From: Trema orientale
Taxonomy: Eukaryota > Streptophyta > Magnoliopsida > Rosales > Cannabaceae
Reading direction: 5' to 3'
Assembly: GCA_002914845.1 (NCBI GenBank)
Contig: JXTC01000316.1
Coordinates: 62,001 to 126,000, forward strand
Length of the DNA stretch: 64,000 nt
Each line of letters starts with the position of its first letter. The stretch's first letter is position 1. A program made the translations under genes and the position numbers. The notes beneath the pieces are model-generated. The model had not been told where the DNA came from. It saw nothing but the letters and a program-made list of their open reading frames with translations, and did no database searches. Below, piece by piece: positions 49,153 through 61,323 of this stretch.

Positions 49153-52019
49153 CACCACCTTAGTCCAAGGTTATTAGATTAGGAGAGGTTATCATTGAAT
49201 TCCTTAAACTTAAAAAAAAATGCGGAATATTTTTTTTTATAAAATAAATATCTCATTAAAGTCTCTATTAAATTCATAAAGAAAATACTAACAATAATTT
49301 GAAGGTCACATAAGCTAAAGAAAAACTTCTAAAAATATAAAATGCCATTAACAGAAAATAAAAACTAGAAAATGTTCATTTACTTCAAATCTAGACCACT
49401 AGACAGCCATATCTCCGAGTCGCCTCACCACTACCATCCGTTATGCTACTATTCATCACCTAAAAAATTGTTAAATAATATAATGAGCTAAAAGCCTAGG
49501 AAGTAAACCATAGTGCATATAATTGATAAAGCATGCTTTAGTTATTTTCTAAAATATGTTCCTTGTGATCTTTTTATAACTTTGAAAACTTTTCATTTTA
49601 ATCCTTGGGAGTGCTCAATGTAATGTCTAAGCTTTTGGTAACCAGTGGGCCGTGATTGTTGAACCAGTTCTTACTTTGCTACTGACTCCTTGGTAGAATC
49701 ATATTAGAGGTATAAAGTGAGTGCACCTAGCCTACATAGCCACACACACATTAATGATCCCAAAAAGAGCCTTTCGTCCCTGGAGTCAAAATCATATGGG
49801 GCACCTCCCTAATATAGTCTATAATTATTTATCCTTGGTAGGTACGCCGGTCCCCCGCGTCCCGTGCCCACTCAGCCCTGTAGACATAGATACACACCAA
49901 TTTCTTTAAAATCTTACTTTTCAAAATCTTTAATTAAACTTTGAGAAAATTCATTCCATCATAAAATTTTGTTCTTTTGAAACATACCATTTTATAAAAT
50001 AATGTCATGCATATGGATGACCATGCCTCACATAAAATAATATGTTATATGTCATCAATTTCTATGTAAAACACATATAACACATAATTATACATTGTAA
50101 AATGAGAATGCCCTCCGAATGCTTACGACTTACGTGCCCCGCCTATATCATCGGTATTATAAATGCAAATTTACTTAATTTATTCTTTTTTATTTCAATG
50201 AAATTTCTCGAAAGACTATTTTATCTTTGATGTACTTAAGATGAACATAATTTACGCATAAAATTGAGAATATCTATAGAATATAACTAGCATCTCATAC
50301 AATAATCTCACAAATAATTTCATAGAATATGCTTATAGTTTTGAACTCCGAAAATTAGTATAAAAACAATAACCAAAACTGACAGCAGCTCATATAAAAA
50401 TTATATCTCATTACTCACCAATCAATTTAACGTAAAATTTCACAACAACATTCTTAACACAATATTTTACGATATAAAATTAAAAGAAATCACAAAATAC
50501 TTTTAAAAATAATATTTATGTATTTTTTGATTTTAAACACATAATCTGTCAATTTCGTTTGTTATCTAACTCACAGGTACAAAATAATTTATTTTTCCTA
50601 CTACAAAAATATTTTAATACTGAAACTTTTTAGAGACATATTAGACATATAGAAACATAACTAAAAATTTTTATTGGCTCAAATAGTGATATTAACTAAT
50701 TATTCATAATTTATAACCATCCTCTTATAAAATTATCAGTACTAAATCACAACAGTACACACAAAATTTAGAATATTATGAACAATAATCCATTAAGAAA
50801 CACTATCTATAAATTTTATAGTGATCATATAACATGTCTTAAAATATATCCTATAAATATTAGATCATGAAGAGCTCTATAAAAATAATATAAAATCTGG
50901 AATCACAGAAAAGTGTTTATTGACAGATTTTTAGCACACTGACAATGTGTAAGCAAAAATTTATTATTATTTAATTAAAATACTATTGGTTCCGAAAATT
51001 TTTAACACTAAACTAGACATCTCCAAAAAGATTCACACAAAAGAAGAGTACAAAAATAAATTTTGAGCTATTTATAAAAATTCGTAGAACATAGAGATCA
51101 GTTTTATGAGAAAATAAAACAGTGACATGTTTATGCTAAGGAACATTAAAATCACAAAATAATCAATAAAATTATGTTTAATCACATAAATACAGTCAAT
51201 TAGGACCCATTATCAAACCTATAGTAAAATAAATAAATAAACAATTAGAAGAAGTATGTGTAGAGATTTTACCCGTAATTCAAATAAAACTGACAAAAAT
51301 CTTGTAATTGTTGAACTTAGACTTCTCTTGGAGATTAAAAATTTAAAGATGAAGAAATAGACAAAGAATGATGCTTAGAGAATTTCTTTCTGTATTTTTA
51401 GAGAGATTAGAAAGAGATGGAGGTGGCTAGGATTTAGAGAAGAATATAAATATAGACATTATTATCAATATATATAATTGAAATCCTAGTAGAATTAAAC
51501 TTTATGTTTCTCTTTTTCTATTTTTCTTTTTATGTTATTTTTTTTTTCCTTTTATAAGTCATATAAATGACTCACGGCAGCCCCCCTTTTTTGTTTTTTT
51601 TTACACGACATTTAAATTAAAATTAAATATCACCTTGTGTCAATTAAATATTAATAACATTAATGACAACAATTACTTATTTAAATAACTTCAAATAAAT
51701 ATATTATAGTATACTATTTATACCTTTTTATTATTTTAAGAATCTACAAAAATTTTAGTAGGCATGTAAGACAATTAGATTCATGGTGCACTCATAACAA
51801 AATATAAAATGACAAATAAAATTCTCAATATGCAGTAAATATAAACTTTATGTTATAATTTTAAATCAGGGCATGTATACGTTGATCGAGTACTGTTGAA
51901 CATTATCACTGCATAGAATCAAGTTAGGCACAAATGCTATATAAATTAAATAATATTAAATGTAATTAATAACAAGTAACACTTAGCAATTCTAGGGTAT
52001 TCTAATCATGGGTATTACA
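49153..52019 (-). mobile_element. probable solo LTR, Ty3/gypsy-like, old
   Basis: Read on the minus strand the segment starts TGTAATACCCATGATTAG at 52019, a typical start for large plant gypsy LTRs. It has a TATA-like region followed by transcribed-looking sequence near 51480-51300 and ends near GGTGTTATATTATCA. No coding sequence is present. GATAATATAA occurs at both edges (49143-49152 and 52020-52029), longer than the 5 bp expected for this class, so the lower boundary is uncertain. Divergent and old. Confidence 0.45.
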
Positions 52020-52450
52020 GATAATATAAATGTATTCCTTCTCTATTCTTATAGATGTTTTCTGCTATCATTATAGTCATGTCTTGAGGGGCTTCTGCAA
52101 TTGATTTCCTATATTTTTCATATTACTTACTTAGTATGGATGATGAACTAAGGTATCATCTACAGGGAGACATTCTGGTCTTGCACTTAAGGAAAGATCC
52201 TATTCATGCCGACGATATTATTGTTTCAATGTTGATATAAGTAGTTTATTGAGTTACGAATTCATCTTTGTATCCTTAAAATTTATATGCTCATTTCAGT
52301 TAGTCAATCTGACCTCTACTGTTTGAAATTTATTGTACTTTCATATTTATTGTAGTTCCATGTCACCTCTTCAAAGGTTAAGTGCTTTCTTTTTAACAGT
52401 GTTGACTGAAACACTGCTCCCAGGTCCTCTTCATGCAGCAATACTTACTA

Positions 52451-52643
52451 TTTTTTTTTTTAAAAAGGGTGAGGCTTAACTAATGACCTCTACTTATTAC
52501 AAATTAAAAGAAAATACCTACTACTACTCAATCCCTACCCCATCCTATTAGGTATAATAGGTTTTCATGCCTACCCCTAGTGTGACTCAAACTTAGGACC
52601 GAGATCTCAAGTAGTTGGTGTTCTTACCACTTAAGCTAACCCA
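52451..52643 (-). mobile_element. tRNA-derived SINE with a 22-bp target duplication
   Basis: On the minus strand the element starts TGGGTTAGCTTAAGTGGTAA (pol III A-box-like). About 50 bases in comes GGTCCTAAGTTTGAGTC (B-box-like), and it ends in an A-rich tail (the T run from 52451). Direct repeats starting CTTCATGCAGCAATACT lie at 52429-52450 and 52644-52665 and differ at one of 22 positions. At about 193 bp, with an internal promoter and a long duplication, it is a plant SINE mobilised by LINE machinery. Confidence 0.9.
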
Positions 52644-52665
52644 CTTCATGCAGCAATACTCACTA

Positions 52666-53953
52666 CATTATTCTTTAATGAAGCAAATTAAAACCTTTTT
52701 AAAGCTTACTTTAAAGAAAAAATTATCTAGATTGTCAGTGCAAAGAGAAGATCAGGAATCAGGAGTAGTTCGGGTTTAAGTTGGCATCAGAAAAAGCCTA
52801 ACAGGTTGGTAATATGAGAATTTTAAAATTTATGTATCCTCTATCTCAGTTATTAAAAACCATATATGATTATAAGAAGAGTAATGACAAACAAGCATTG
52901 AAATTTCTGAGTTTCCATAATTTGTGACTTTTTAGGAAACAAAATATAAATTAATTTTCTGAATGTCATCTATTATTTACCTAACAAATTTCATGCTTCT
53001 GATTTATAGAGACCATATCCGATTTTTTTTTTTTTTTGACTTCCTTATAAAGAGAAAATAAAGATCACGATGACTGCAATAGCTGGATACAAATTTAGAT
53101 TTGCTAATTTTAACAAAGTGTTGCTTTTATGATTTATCACTAGAACAAATACTTGTATTTACTCTAACAAGATAAACTAAACCAGTATTAACTCTAACAA
53201 GATAAAACACTGCACCCAAAGCAGTGTTTTAAATTGCTTCCTACATTGTATCATTAATGAATAAGTAAGTGGATATGATATTGTCACTAAACCAATTACG
53301 TGCCTTGGCACGTCCTCAAACTAGTATAAATAATAAGAGGTGGTCTTGGTGGTTCACTTGTAACGTTTTCTTATTATTATTTTTGGTTAGATGAATGCCA
53401 TTTATCCCGCGCCTCACGTGCAACATATTTTTATTTTGCTTTATTTTTCTGTTCAAAAAGAGCTGGCGTCCACTTCTATTGTTATTAATATTCTACACTA
53501 TTAAGATTTTTTTTTAATCTTTTGTCTCGTTTCCGTGTGAACTCAATTATGTATTGTTACTAAATTAAAAATGAGACATTTTAGTGAAATTTATGCATAA
53601 GTAGTAAGATTAAAGAGTATAAAAGAGATATGTCTTAACATTTATTAGTTATTACTCTATTGTTATAAATTAAGCCATGCTTCACGTGTACTGTTGCAAG
53701 ATCTATTAATTCTTAATTCTATATTTGGTGGGGTTTGGAAGAGCGTTGGTGCGTACTTTTTCTTCTTGTTAATATTCTGGTTTTATATAATCAGTATCCA
53801 CGTTTTAGTGGGGTGTATTTATGATTTATATGTGAGTCATTATTAATTTCGATCATTATGAAAAAATATATATATAAATTATTTACAAAAGTAGAACTTT
53901 TGTTTAATGAAAAATTTAGAATTCTAAAATTACTCCCAACTCTATTATGATAG
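52666..53953. other. gene-free stretch
   Basis: I see no gene or defined repeat. A short direct repeat of TACTCTAACAAGATAAA-type sequence occurs near 53160-53206. AT microsatellite sequence lies near 53866. Confidence 0.35.
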
Positions 53954-53962
53954 AAAAATGTA

Positions 53963-55231
53963 GGTAATTTACAGTAAAAATTCCTAATGTTTAGCATTTT
54001 TAGCATTTAGGTCTAACCTTTTATTTTTGACATTTAAATCCTCAACCTCTTAAAAATGTTGCAGCCATTAGTCCCCGTATCAGATCCGTCCAATTCTCCT
54101 GTCAAAAAACCATGTGCCGTCCATGTGCACAATTTTAGAAGGGCCACTGATAGAGAACTTATTTCTAGAGATTGGTTGGTTGTAAAATGCCCAAAGTTGT
54201 TTACGGAGGAAAAGAAGATAGAAATATAACCTAGGGAATGAACAATTGAAGTTAATTTTGTTTTGCTAAATGACAAGCTTTGGGTTCATTAGAGTTAACT
54301 TCTTGGAGGCTTGATATAGTTGACTCGTGGAGACTTTGCTTTGCTTCATTAATTCAATTATTAAACCTACGAGTATATTAAATCTTAATTTCATTTTAAA
54401 TTATTAGTAATATCCATAAAATCATGTTTGAGCTTGGCATCAGCAGTAATTATTGCGAAAAGATTAAAGGTTAAACGCTTAATTAAAACTATTTGAAAGC
54501 ACAAAAAGAGCAAAGGAAACGAAAAAAAGAAAGAAAGTGACAAGCCGTACCTCTTCTACACTCTCTCAACTCAAAACAATATAAAAAAGAGCTCCAAAAT
54601 ATACGACTAATACAACTAAAAATGACAAACAAAATTAAGATTCGAAAAATCTAAAATGCAAAATATTTTTTCTTCAATCCACCTATGCCACTGATTTAAA
54701 ATAATGAGATTCCTATTTGTTTAGTTTCAATTAATTAAACCTTGTTGAGCATGAGCATGAGCATGGAGGATTCTCTAAATATCGAAAATTCAAAAATTTC
54801 TGTACAAAGTATAAAATGTAATCCTTCATGAAAAGAGTTGTGAATTGGGTTTTAGGTAGAATATTTTGGAGAAGTCAATTGTTTGTTCTCTTCGCCTCGA
54901 ATAAATGCCGGACTGTGAAACCCAAAGAGGCTGCCACACACGAAACTCATTGCCGACGACTTAGAATCCACATTATCAATCCACTGATGAAAGCCTCAAA
55001 TGGGCAAACCCAATCTCCATTACAAACTCGTATTTTCTTCCATCAATATTGCTCCAAAATAGCACATATGGACGGCACATGGTCTTTTAAAAAGGAATTG
55101 GACGGAAATAACATCGGGACTAACGGCTGCAACAGCTTTGAGAGGTTGGGGATTTAAATGTCAAAAATTAAAGGTTGAGGACCTAAATGCCAAAGATACT
55201 AAACATTAGGGATTTTTGCTGCAAATTACCC
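53963..55231. mobile_element. non-autonomous Mutator-like element with ~200-bp inverted ends
   Basis: The left arm (GGTAATTTACAGTAAAAATT, CCTAATGTTTAGCAT, TTAGTCCC) and the reverse complement of the right arm (GGGTAATTTGCAGCAAAAAT, CCCTAATGTTTAGTAT, TTAGTCCC) agree over about 200 bp, through CATGTGCCGTCCAT. Flanks AAAAATGTA (53954-53962) and AAAAATGCA (55232-55240) match at 8 of 9 bases. The inner part has no recognisable transposase. A 109-codon frame at 54828-55157 runs into the right arm and is not a gene. The inner GCCGACGACTTAGAATCC region near 54950 might be captured DNA, but I do not recognise it. Confidence 0.85.
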
Positions 55232-55461
55232 AAAAATGCATGAAGGAGGTTCGACCAGATGATGTAGCCGACCATGTTTGATTATGGTTGAATTTTTCAA
55301 ATGCGATCGAAAAATTTACAATTAGGGTCGAGTCATCAGTCGAAATGACTGAAATTAGCAGTTGAATAGAGGCACGACCAAAATTAGGAACAATGGTGGT
55401 GACAAAAACAATTTGAGATTTATTGAAGAATAATGTATCTTAGGGTTTGTTAGGGATTATG

Positions 55462-56060
55462 GTATCTAACTAAGGTTGGCAATTCTTGTTATCAAGTCGT
55501 ATTCGGGTCGACACGATTACGACATGATATGATAACACCCAACTTGAATACGACACGATTAATAAACGTGTCAAAAACCTAAACTTGAACATAACAGGTT
55601 TAATAGAAGTTTAACACGATATAACACGTGTAACATGTTTAATAAAGGTGTTGTCATGTACTATATTATGACTTATTTTATAAGATTATTTAAAATTAAC
55701 ACGATTACTTAAATTTAACACGATTATGCACTAATTAATTCAACTAAACACATCTAAATATGTTTATAATTAATCAAAATTACATTTAAAATATTAATAA
55801 ATATGTAGTATTTGTGTCGTGTCGAAACGACACGAAAAGGACACGTTTAATTAAACGTGTTACATGGATCATTTTCAGGTTAAACGGGTTGACCCGAAAT
55901 ACGCTTGTTTATTATTGGTATTACACGTGTCAAATCAAAAAATAAATGAGTTACTGAAATTCGTTTATTCGTTTTCGAATTATATAATCGTATTGCCTAT
56001 AAAATTGTTGAATTTATATCTAAATAATTTTGGATATGTGAGATGTCAATAAGAGTTAAT
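55462..56060. mobile_element. CGTGTC-rich dispersed repeat, probably non-autonomous DNA element
   Basis: Dense copies of CACGAT, AACACG and CGTGTC words in both orientations run from about 55500 to 55930, including GTGTCGTGTCGAAACGACAC near 55815, an almost perfect palindrome. The left side begins AAGGTTGGCAATTCTTG, like a hAT-type end. No partner end was found. Superfamily uncertain. Confidence 0.4.
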
Positions 56061-57906
56061 TTTGAAAACATTTATGAATATATATATATATATATAAGGG
56101 TGATGTTTCAGTGGAGTTTTTTTTTTTTACTCTATGGATGGGTACTCTAATTTGGGCCATTGGATTTTAATCTAATGGTTATAATAATATTAGTAATTTT
56201 ATAAAAAAGAAAAATATAATTAATACGTATATATATATAATTATTTATGATTAAAAATATTGGCAACCTGTTTATAACCTATGAGTTGGATATATATTTT
56301 TTTTTTCAATCATCTTTCCATTATTTTTTTTGTTTTCATTTCCATTCATGTTTGATTTCTATATTTTTATTTCATTCCCTTTCACGTGTATTATTTTTAG
56401 AAATACATCAATACAATTTGGACTTATATTCCGTTTGTCATGTGTATTATTATTAGTTGTCTCGTGTTTTATAAAAAATTACTTTTTAATAAAAAAAACA
56501 ATCATCTTTTGATTAATGAGTTGATAATTATTGATTAAAATATTATTTTTGCATATATTTTTTTCGTTAACTATCAAATGTGTTAATAGTCATCAAGCAC
56601 CTTCTTTCTTTTTTTTTTTTTTCATTTCACATGCTTTATAAAAAATTACTTTTTAATAAAACACTCAACTATTTTTTGATTTAATGATTTGATAATTGAT
56701 TAAAATATTATTTCTGCATATGCTTTTTTTTTATTAACTATCAAATGTGTTTATAGTCATTGATTTCTTTTCCTACACGTGTCACTTTTTTGATTAATTA
56801 TTTGATAATTAATAAAAAAATTATTTTTGACCTTCATAAGATTCTTACACTATTAAAATAGTGTACAGGTAGTTCTGCTTACTCTTTGTTGCTCTCAAGA
56901 AAAAATAATATGAGTAAAACTAATTTAGGCTAAAATGACTTTTTTGTGCATTCTCCTGAAATTAACTTTTTTAGGAGTATTAAAGACATTTTGACCTATA
57001 GTCAAGACTTTCTTAACCATTAAAAACTCTTAAATAATGATGTTTTCATAATCAAGACGCTCTTAACTATAGGGTTAATATCGAGGCATTGACACTTCTA
57101 AAAATGTCATTAGAAAAATTTTACAAAAACTCTTTTAGACCCAAGTTAGTCATACCGATAATATTTTCTCTTACTCTTAAAATGTGTCTAATAGGCTAAT
57201 GGGTTTTCTTAGCCTTTGGAACTATTATTATTATTATTATTCTCATGGAGTCATAAATAGGTGCAAGCATTAAAAAATTTGCTTTGATAAGGAGTCATAA
57301 ATGAAACTTAATATTTGTTATAATCTTGGTCTACGTATGTGTATGTATTAAATTTATTTTTATAATTTTAGAATAGATAAAACACTAAAATACTACCTTT
57401 CGAAAAAAAATAATGGAATACTAACCGTGTATTTTTTTAAGGGAACTAACGTTATTTTTTTTTAGGAACTAACGTGAAATTTTTTTTAATCATGATTAAC
57501 ATGTATTTGGTCTAGAAAAAATACTAACTAACAGTTTATTAGTTAAAAAATGAAAACGTGCATATACCTAAAACATAATTAAAAAAAAAGACCAAACGTG
57601 TATCTCAAAAAATATTATCAAAATACTTTCAAAAAAAATAACCATATATATCAAAATATTAAATAATTATAATTCTGATTAATAAAAATTCCCTAAAAAA
57701 CTATTCCAAATTATTTTCTATAAAAAATCATTCCCAAATCTTATTCCTAATTCAATGGAAAGAGGATTCTCTGAAAAATTGGAATGGGAATGGTTGTAGG
57801 TAAAAATGACTTGCAATAGTAAGTCATTTTTAACTTGGTCAAAGTATCCATCCATGGAGCAAAAATAAAAAATTCCATTGAAACATGACTCATATATATA
57901 TATATG
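56061..57906. repeat. AT-rich stretch with a 167-bp imperfect tandem repeat
   Basis: ATAAAAAATTACTTTTTAAT recurs at 56471 and 56638 with the following 150 bases conserved (GATTAAAATATTATTT, AACTATCAAATGTGTT), a period of 167 bp; a weaker third unit runs on to 56830. The region near 56100-56160 (ACTCTATGGATGGGTACTC) resembles a MITE end, and near 57795-57835 GTAGGTAAAAATGACTTG and AAGTCATTTTTAACTTGG are inverted. I see no gene. Confidence 0.55.
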
Positions 57907-58143
57907 ATTGCCAATCTAGTAGGTATTCTTTTTTTTACCTATGCATAGGTATTTTTTTTAATCATTAGATCATCATCTAACGGTGATCCAATGACTATAA
58001 TGATGTGCATGAAAAGACGTGCATCATTAATGTTATTTCTCTCTCTTACTTTTTACTATAAAAAGATGCACATGATAAATTTTAATTGGCCAAAACACAA
58101 CATATGTATAGGTAAAAACAAAATACCTACTAGATTGGTGCCC
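57907..58143. mobile_element. MITE, GCACCAATCTAGTAGGTATT family, copy 2
   Basis: Left end ATTGCCAATCTAGTAGGTAT and right end, reverse-complemented, GGGCACCAATCTAGTAGG bound about 237 bp without coding. A further isolated copy of the right terminus (ACCTACTAGATTGGTGCCC) occurs at about 58194-58217 after a duplicated AT tract. The family has another copy at 44988-45235. Confidence 0.75.
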
Positions 58144-58339
58144 TATATATAAATATATATATATTTATAACGATACTTATATATATGTAAAAAAAAAATA
58201 CCTACTAGATTGGTGCCCAATATATATATATATTTATAATGAGGGTCTTAATAGACCACCAAAGTGTAAATAACCTTTACAGGAATTTCAAAAATTTTGT
58301 GATGCTAAAAAGTAAGATAATGGTGTAGCATACAACACT

Positions 58340-59330
58340 ACTTAACGACACCGAGAATACAGTTGACAATAATTAGGACAGCTAACAGATGAAATGTGTT
58401 TTATCAGTTGTTTTAAATAGTTATTGTTTAAAAGGAAATTATCACTAAAATACCCTCTGTTTTGAAAAACTGTGAAAAAAAACCCTTGTATTTTTAGAAA
58501 TTCAGAATAAGTACAATCTATTTAACGAAAATTATCATTAAAATACCCTCTATTTTAAAAAAGTGTGAAAAAAAACCCTTGTATTATTAAAAATTCAAAA
58601 TAAATACCTTTTATTTGAATTATTATATCATTTGCTATATTTGACTGGCTAAAGGCTTCAAAAAAATTAGTAAAATTAACATTTTTTCCATATTGTATTA
58701 TTTTTAGAGACACCTCATACTTGAAAATGAAGGAATAGAGAATACATATGGTCTAAAAAAAATTTCTCTCCATAGTTACAACACAAGTCTAAAAAAGAAA
58801 AAAAAAATCTAAAATTTTTAGGAATTTTTGTCAATTACGAAATTTTCAAAAATTTTAGATTTCTTTTTTCTTTTCTAGATTTGTGCCACAACAATGGATG
58901 GAAGAGTTTTTCTTCTTTTAAGAGGTTTTAGACTATGTGTATTTTCTCTCCCTTCATTTTTAGGTGTGGTGTGTTTCTTAAAATAATATAATATAGGTAA
59001 AATGTTAATTTTACTAATTCTTTTGAAGCCTTTGATCGGTCAAATATAACAAATGATATAATAATTCAAACAGAATGTATTTATTTTAAATTTTTATTAA
59101 TACAATGGTTTTTTCACATTTTTTTAAAATAAAGGGTATTTTAGTAATAATTTTTGTTAAATAAAAAGTATTTATTTTAAATTTTTAAAAACAAAAAAAA
59201 AGATTTCACATTTTTTTTTAAATCCGACAATATTTTAATGATAATTTCCTTTATTTAAATAACTATTTAGGAGTACGAGACACATGCATTAAAATATCTG
59301 TTAGTTAAATGACATCAATATGCTACCTAC
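58340..59330. repeat. ~1-kb foldback: inverted arms of about 450-480 bp
   Basis: The two halves mirror about a centre near 58842. AAGGAAATTATCACTAAAAT at 58432 pairs with ATTTTAATGATAATTTCCTT ending at 59252. The word AAAAAATTAGTAAAATTAAC near 58662 pairs with GTTAATTTTACTAATTCTTT near 59003. CATATGGTCTAAAA near 58746 pairs with TTTTAGACTATGTG. GCTAACAGAT near 58380 pairs with ATCTGTTAGT near 59296. The loop is short. There is no ORF. It could be a foldback or Mutator-type element or a large hairpin that feeds small-RNA production. Ends and target duplication are not clear. Confidence 0.85.
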
Positions 59331-59465
59331 TGAGTAATTGTCAACAATAGCATGTTATTTAAACCTCAGGTAGAAATTTGTCTTGACTTGCAAGTTTAGA
59401 AATGACAAATTTATTATTAATTGTTAACTTTTATTGGCTTTGTTTTATCCATTTAATTCAAATGA

Positions 59466-59745
59466 AAAAATTTATTAGAATGAGTGTTTGTTTTAATAAT
59501 TTTACTTTTTTTTATTAAAATGGTCTTTTAGAATGAGTATTTGTTTTAATAATTCATTTTTCTATTCAAATTATCCATCAGTCATATTAATCATTAGAAT
59601 GAGTTTTTTGTGTCTTAGAATGTAAATAAAACCTAAGATATATTTTTGAATGGTTCATTTTAATGTCTCTTATTTTAATTACAACTTATTTCACTTCAAA
59701 TATCTCTCATTCTAATTATAACTCATTCCACAATTTTCATTCACA
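59466..59745. mobile_element. Tourist-like MITE, copy 3 (inverted, decayed, truncated)
   Basis: Read in reverse complement this segment follows the MITE of 61604-61963: TTTTTCTATTCAAATTATCC, TTTTTTGTGTCTTAGAATG, TTTTTGAATGGTTCATT, ATTCTAATTATAACTCATTC and CACAATTTTCATTCA appear in the family order. One terminus is missing where the Pack-MULE begins. Confidence 0.75.
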
Positions 59746-59757
59746 TTATTATTATTA

Positions 59758-61323
59758 GGGAAAATTGCGGTAAAAATACCTATTCTTAGTCAAAATTTAC
59801 ACTTTAATACTCAATCTTTTTTTCTGACGGCAATAATACCTTCCGTCCAAATTTTGTAGCAACCGTTAAATTTTTCCATTAAGTGCCACATAATTGTACA
59901 CGTGTCGACGTTTGAATTTTTAGGCCAATAAAAGTTGTCTAAAAATTATAGAAAAATATGAAAATGAAATAAAAATAAAATCAAATCAAATAAAAATCCT
60001 CCATTGATCTCTGCAGCACTTCAGAGGAAAGAATCCTAATTATTGTGTAGGTAGGGGAAATTTGGATCCATTACAGCAAATATATATGGTCCAACGATTC
60101 CATCGCCACCGTCTCCATTTCTGGATTCTGCTAAAGCTCCGATCTCCTCGACCAAATTGCCCTAATTTCGTCGTCTCCTCCTCCCTCAGCTCCGTCTTCA
60201 CCTTCGCCGACGTAATAGGCACCTCCGCCAATTTTCAATTCCTCTCAGCTTCAAGAATTTGATATCTTTAGCAATCATTTTTCGGACAAGTTTCAGCAAT
60301 TTTTGGAAAGCTTCCAAATCTCCAGTACCTTGGTTTGGGTACTAATAATCTAGAAAGTTATGCAACAAATAGCTCGGATTTTATCACGTCTTTAACAAAT
60401 TACAGCCAAATGGAAATTTTGGACTTGGGTACCAACAGATTTGGAGGTGTTTTGCCAAATTTCATAGTCAATTTGTCAACTAAACTCACCGAAATTTATC
60501 TTGGAGACTATCAAATATATGGAAGTATTCCCACAAGATTAGATTAAATTTGGTCAACTTAATTGGCCTGGGTTTTGAAAGTAATTGATTCGCTGGTGCC
60601 ATTCCAACTTCTTTGGGGAAGTTAAAAAATTTGCAAGCTTTGGCTTTGGAGATGAACACATTACCAGGAAACATCTCCTCATCAATAGGAAACCTCACTC
60701 ATATATTTTTTCTAGATTTATCAGGTAACAAGCTAGAAGAAAGTATTCCTCCAATTATTGCACAATGCCAAAATCTGCAACAGCTTGACATTTCAGATAA
60801 TAGTCTGAGTGGAGCTATCCCCAAGGAACTTTTTGGTCCTCCCTCCTTGACTATCTTACCCGAATTACAAGAAACTCATTAATTGGTAAGCAACCTACCT
60901 GTAGAAGTGGGCAAGCTAAAGAATACTAACGCACTTGACCTCTCTGGAAACAATTTAACAGGACAAGTCCCATAAACCATTGGAGATTGTCAGAGTCTTG
61001 AGAGAGAGAGCGAGAGAGTGAAGACGATGATTAGGGTATTTTTTTGATTTGTTCTTTTTGTAACGCCTTCGGAGTTATTTTCTGATTTGATTTGATTTAG
61101 TTTCATTTTTATTTTATTTTCATAATTATCAATAATTTTTAAACGACTTTAAATGGTCTAAAAATTCAGATATCGACACGTATACAGTTATATGGCACTA
61201 AACGGAAAAATTTAACGGTTACTATAAAATTTGGATGGAAGGTATTATTGTCATCAGAAAAAAAGACTAGGTATTAAAGTGTAAATTTCGACTAAGAATA
61301 AGTACTTTTGCCGCAATTTTCCC
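59758..61323 (+). mobile_element. Pack-MULE carrying LRR receptor-kinase gene pieces
   Basis: The arms GGGAAAATTGCGGTAAAAAT and (reverse-complemented right end) GGGAAAATTGCGGCAAAAGT agree over more than 200 bp, including ACACTTTAATAC and TAACGGTT-type words. TTATTATTA flanks both ends (59749-59757 and 61324-61332), a 9-bp Mutator-type duplication. Between the arms there is no transposase but host gene sequence. A GC-richer piece lies at about 60062-60262. Leucine-rich repeats follow at about 60250-61010 on the + strand (MEILDLGTNRFGGVLPNF, LKNLQALALEMN, LDLSGNKLEESIPP, LQQLDISDNSLSGAIPKEL, LDLSGNNLTGQVP). The repeats resemble LRR receptor kinases of subfamily XII (EFR/Xa21-like). Stops and shifts interrupt the frame, and no kinase domain is present. 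Confidence 0.9.
60250..61010 (+). pseudogene. captured fragment of an LRR receptor kinase ectodomain
   Basis: About nine LRR units of the plant extracellular type (LxxLxLxxNxLxGxIP) can be read across three open stretches at 60335-60547, 60613-60882 and 60890-60975. Breaks near 60545, 60880 and 60974 interrupt them. The first stretch continues upstream to about 60262 (LQEFDIFSNHFSG). Signal peptide, transmembrane segment and kinase are missing. It lies wholly inside the Pack-MULE, so it is a transduplicated piece of a donor gene elsewhere. Family XII is my best match from memory. Confidence 0.85.
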
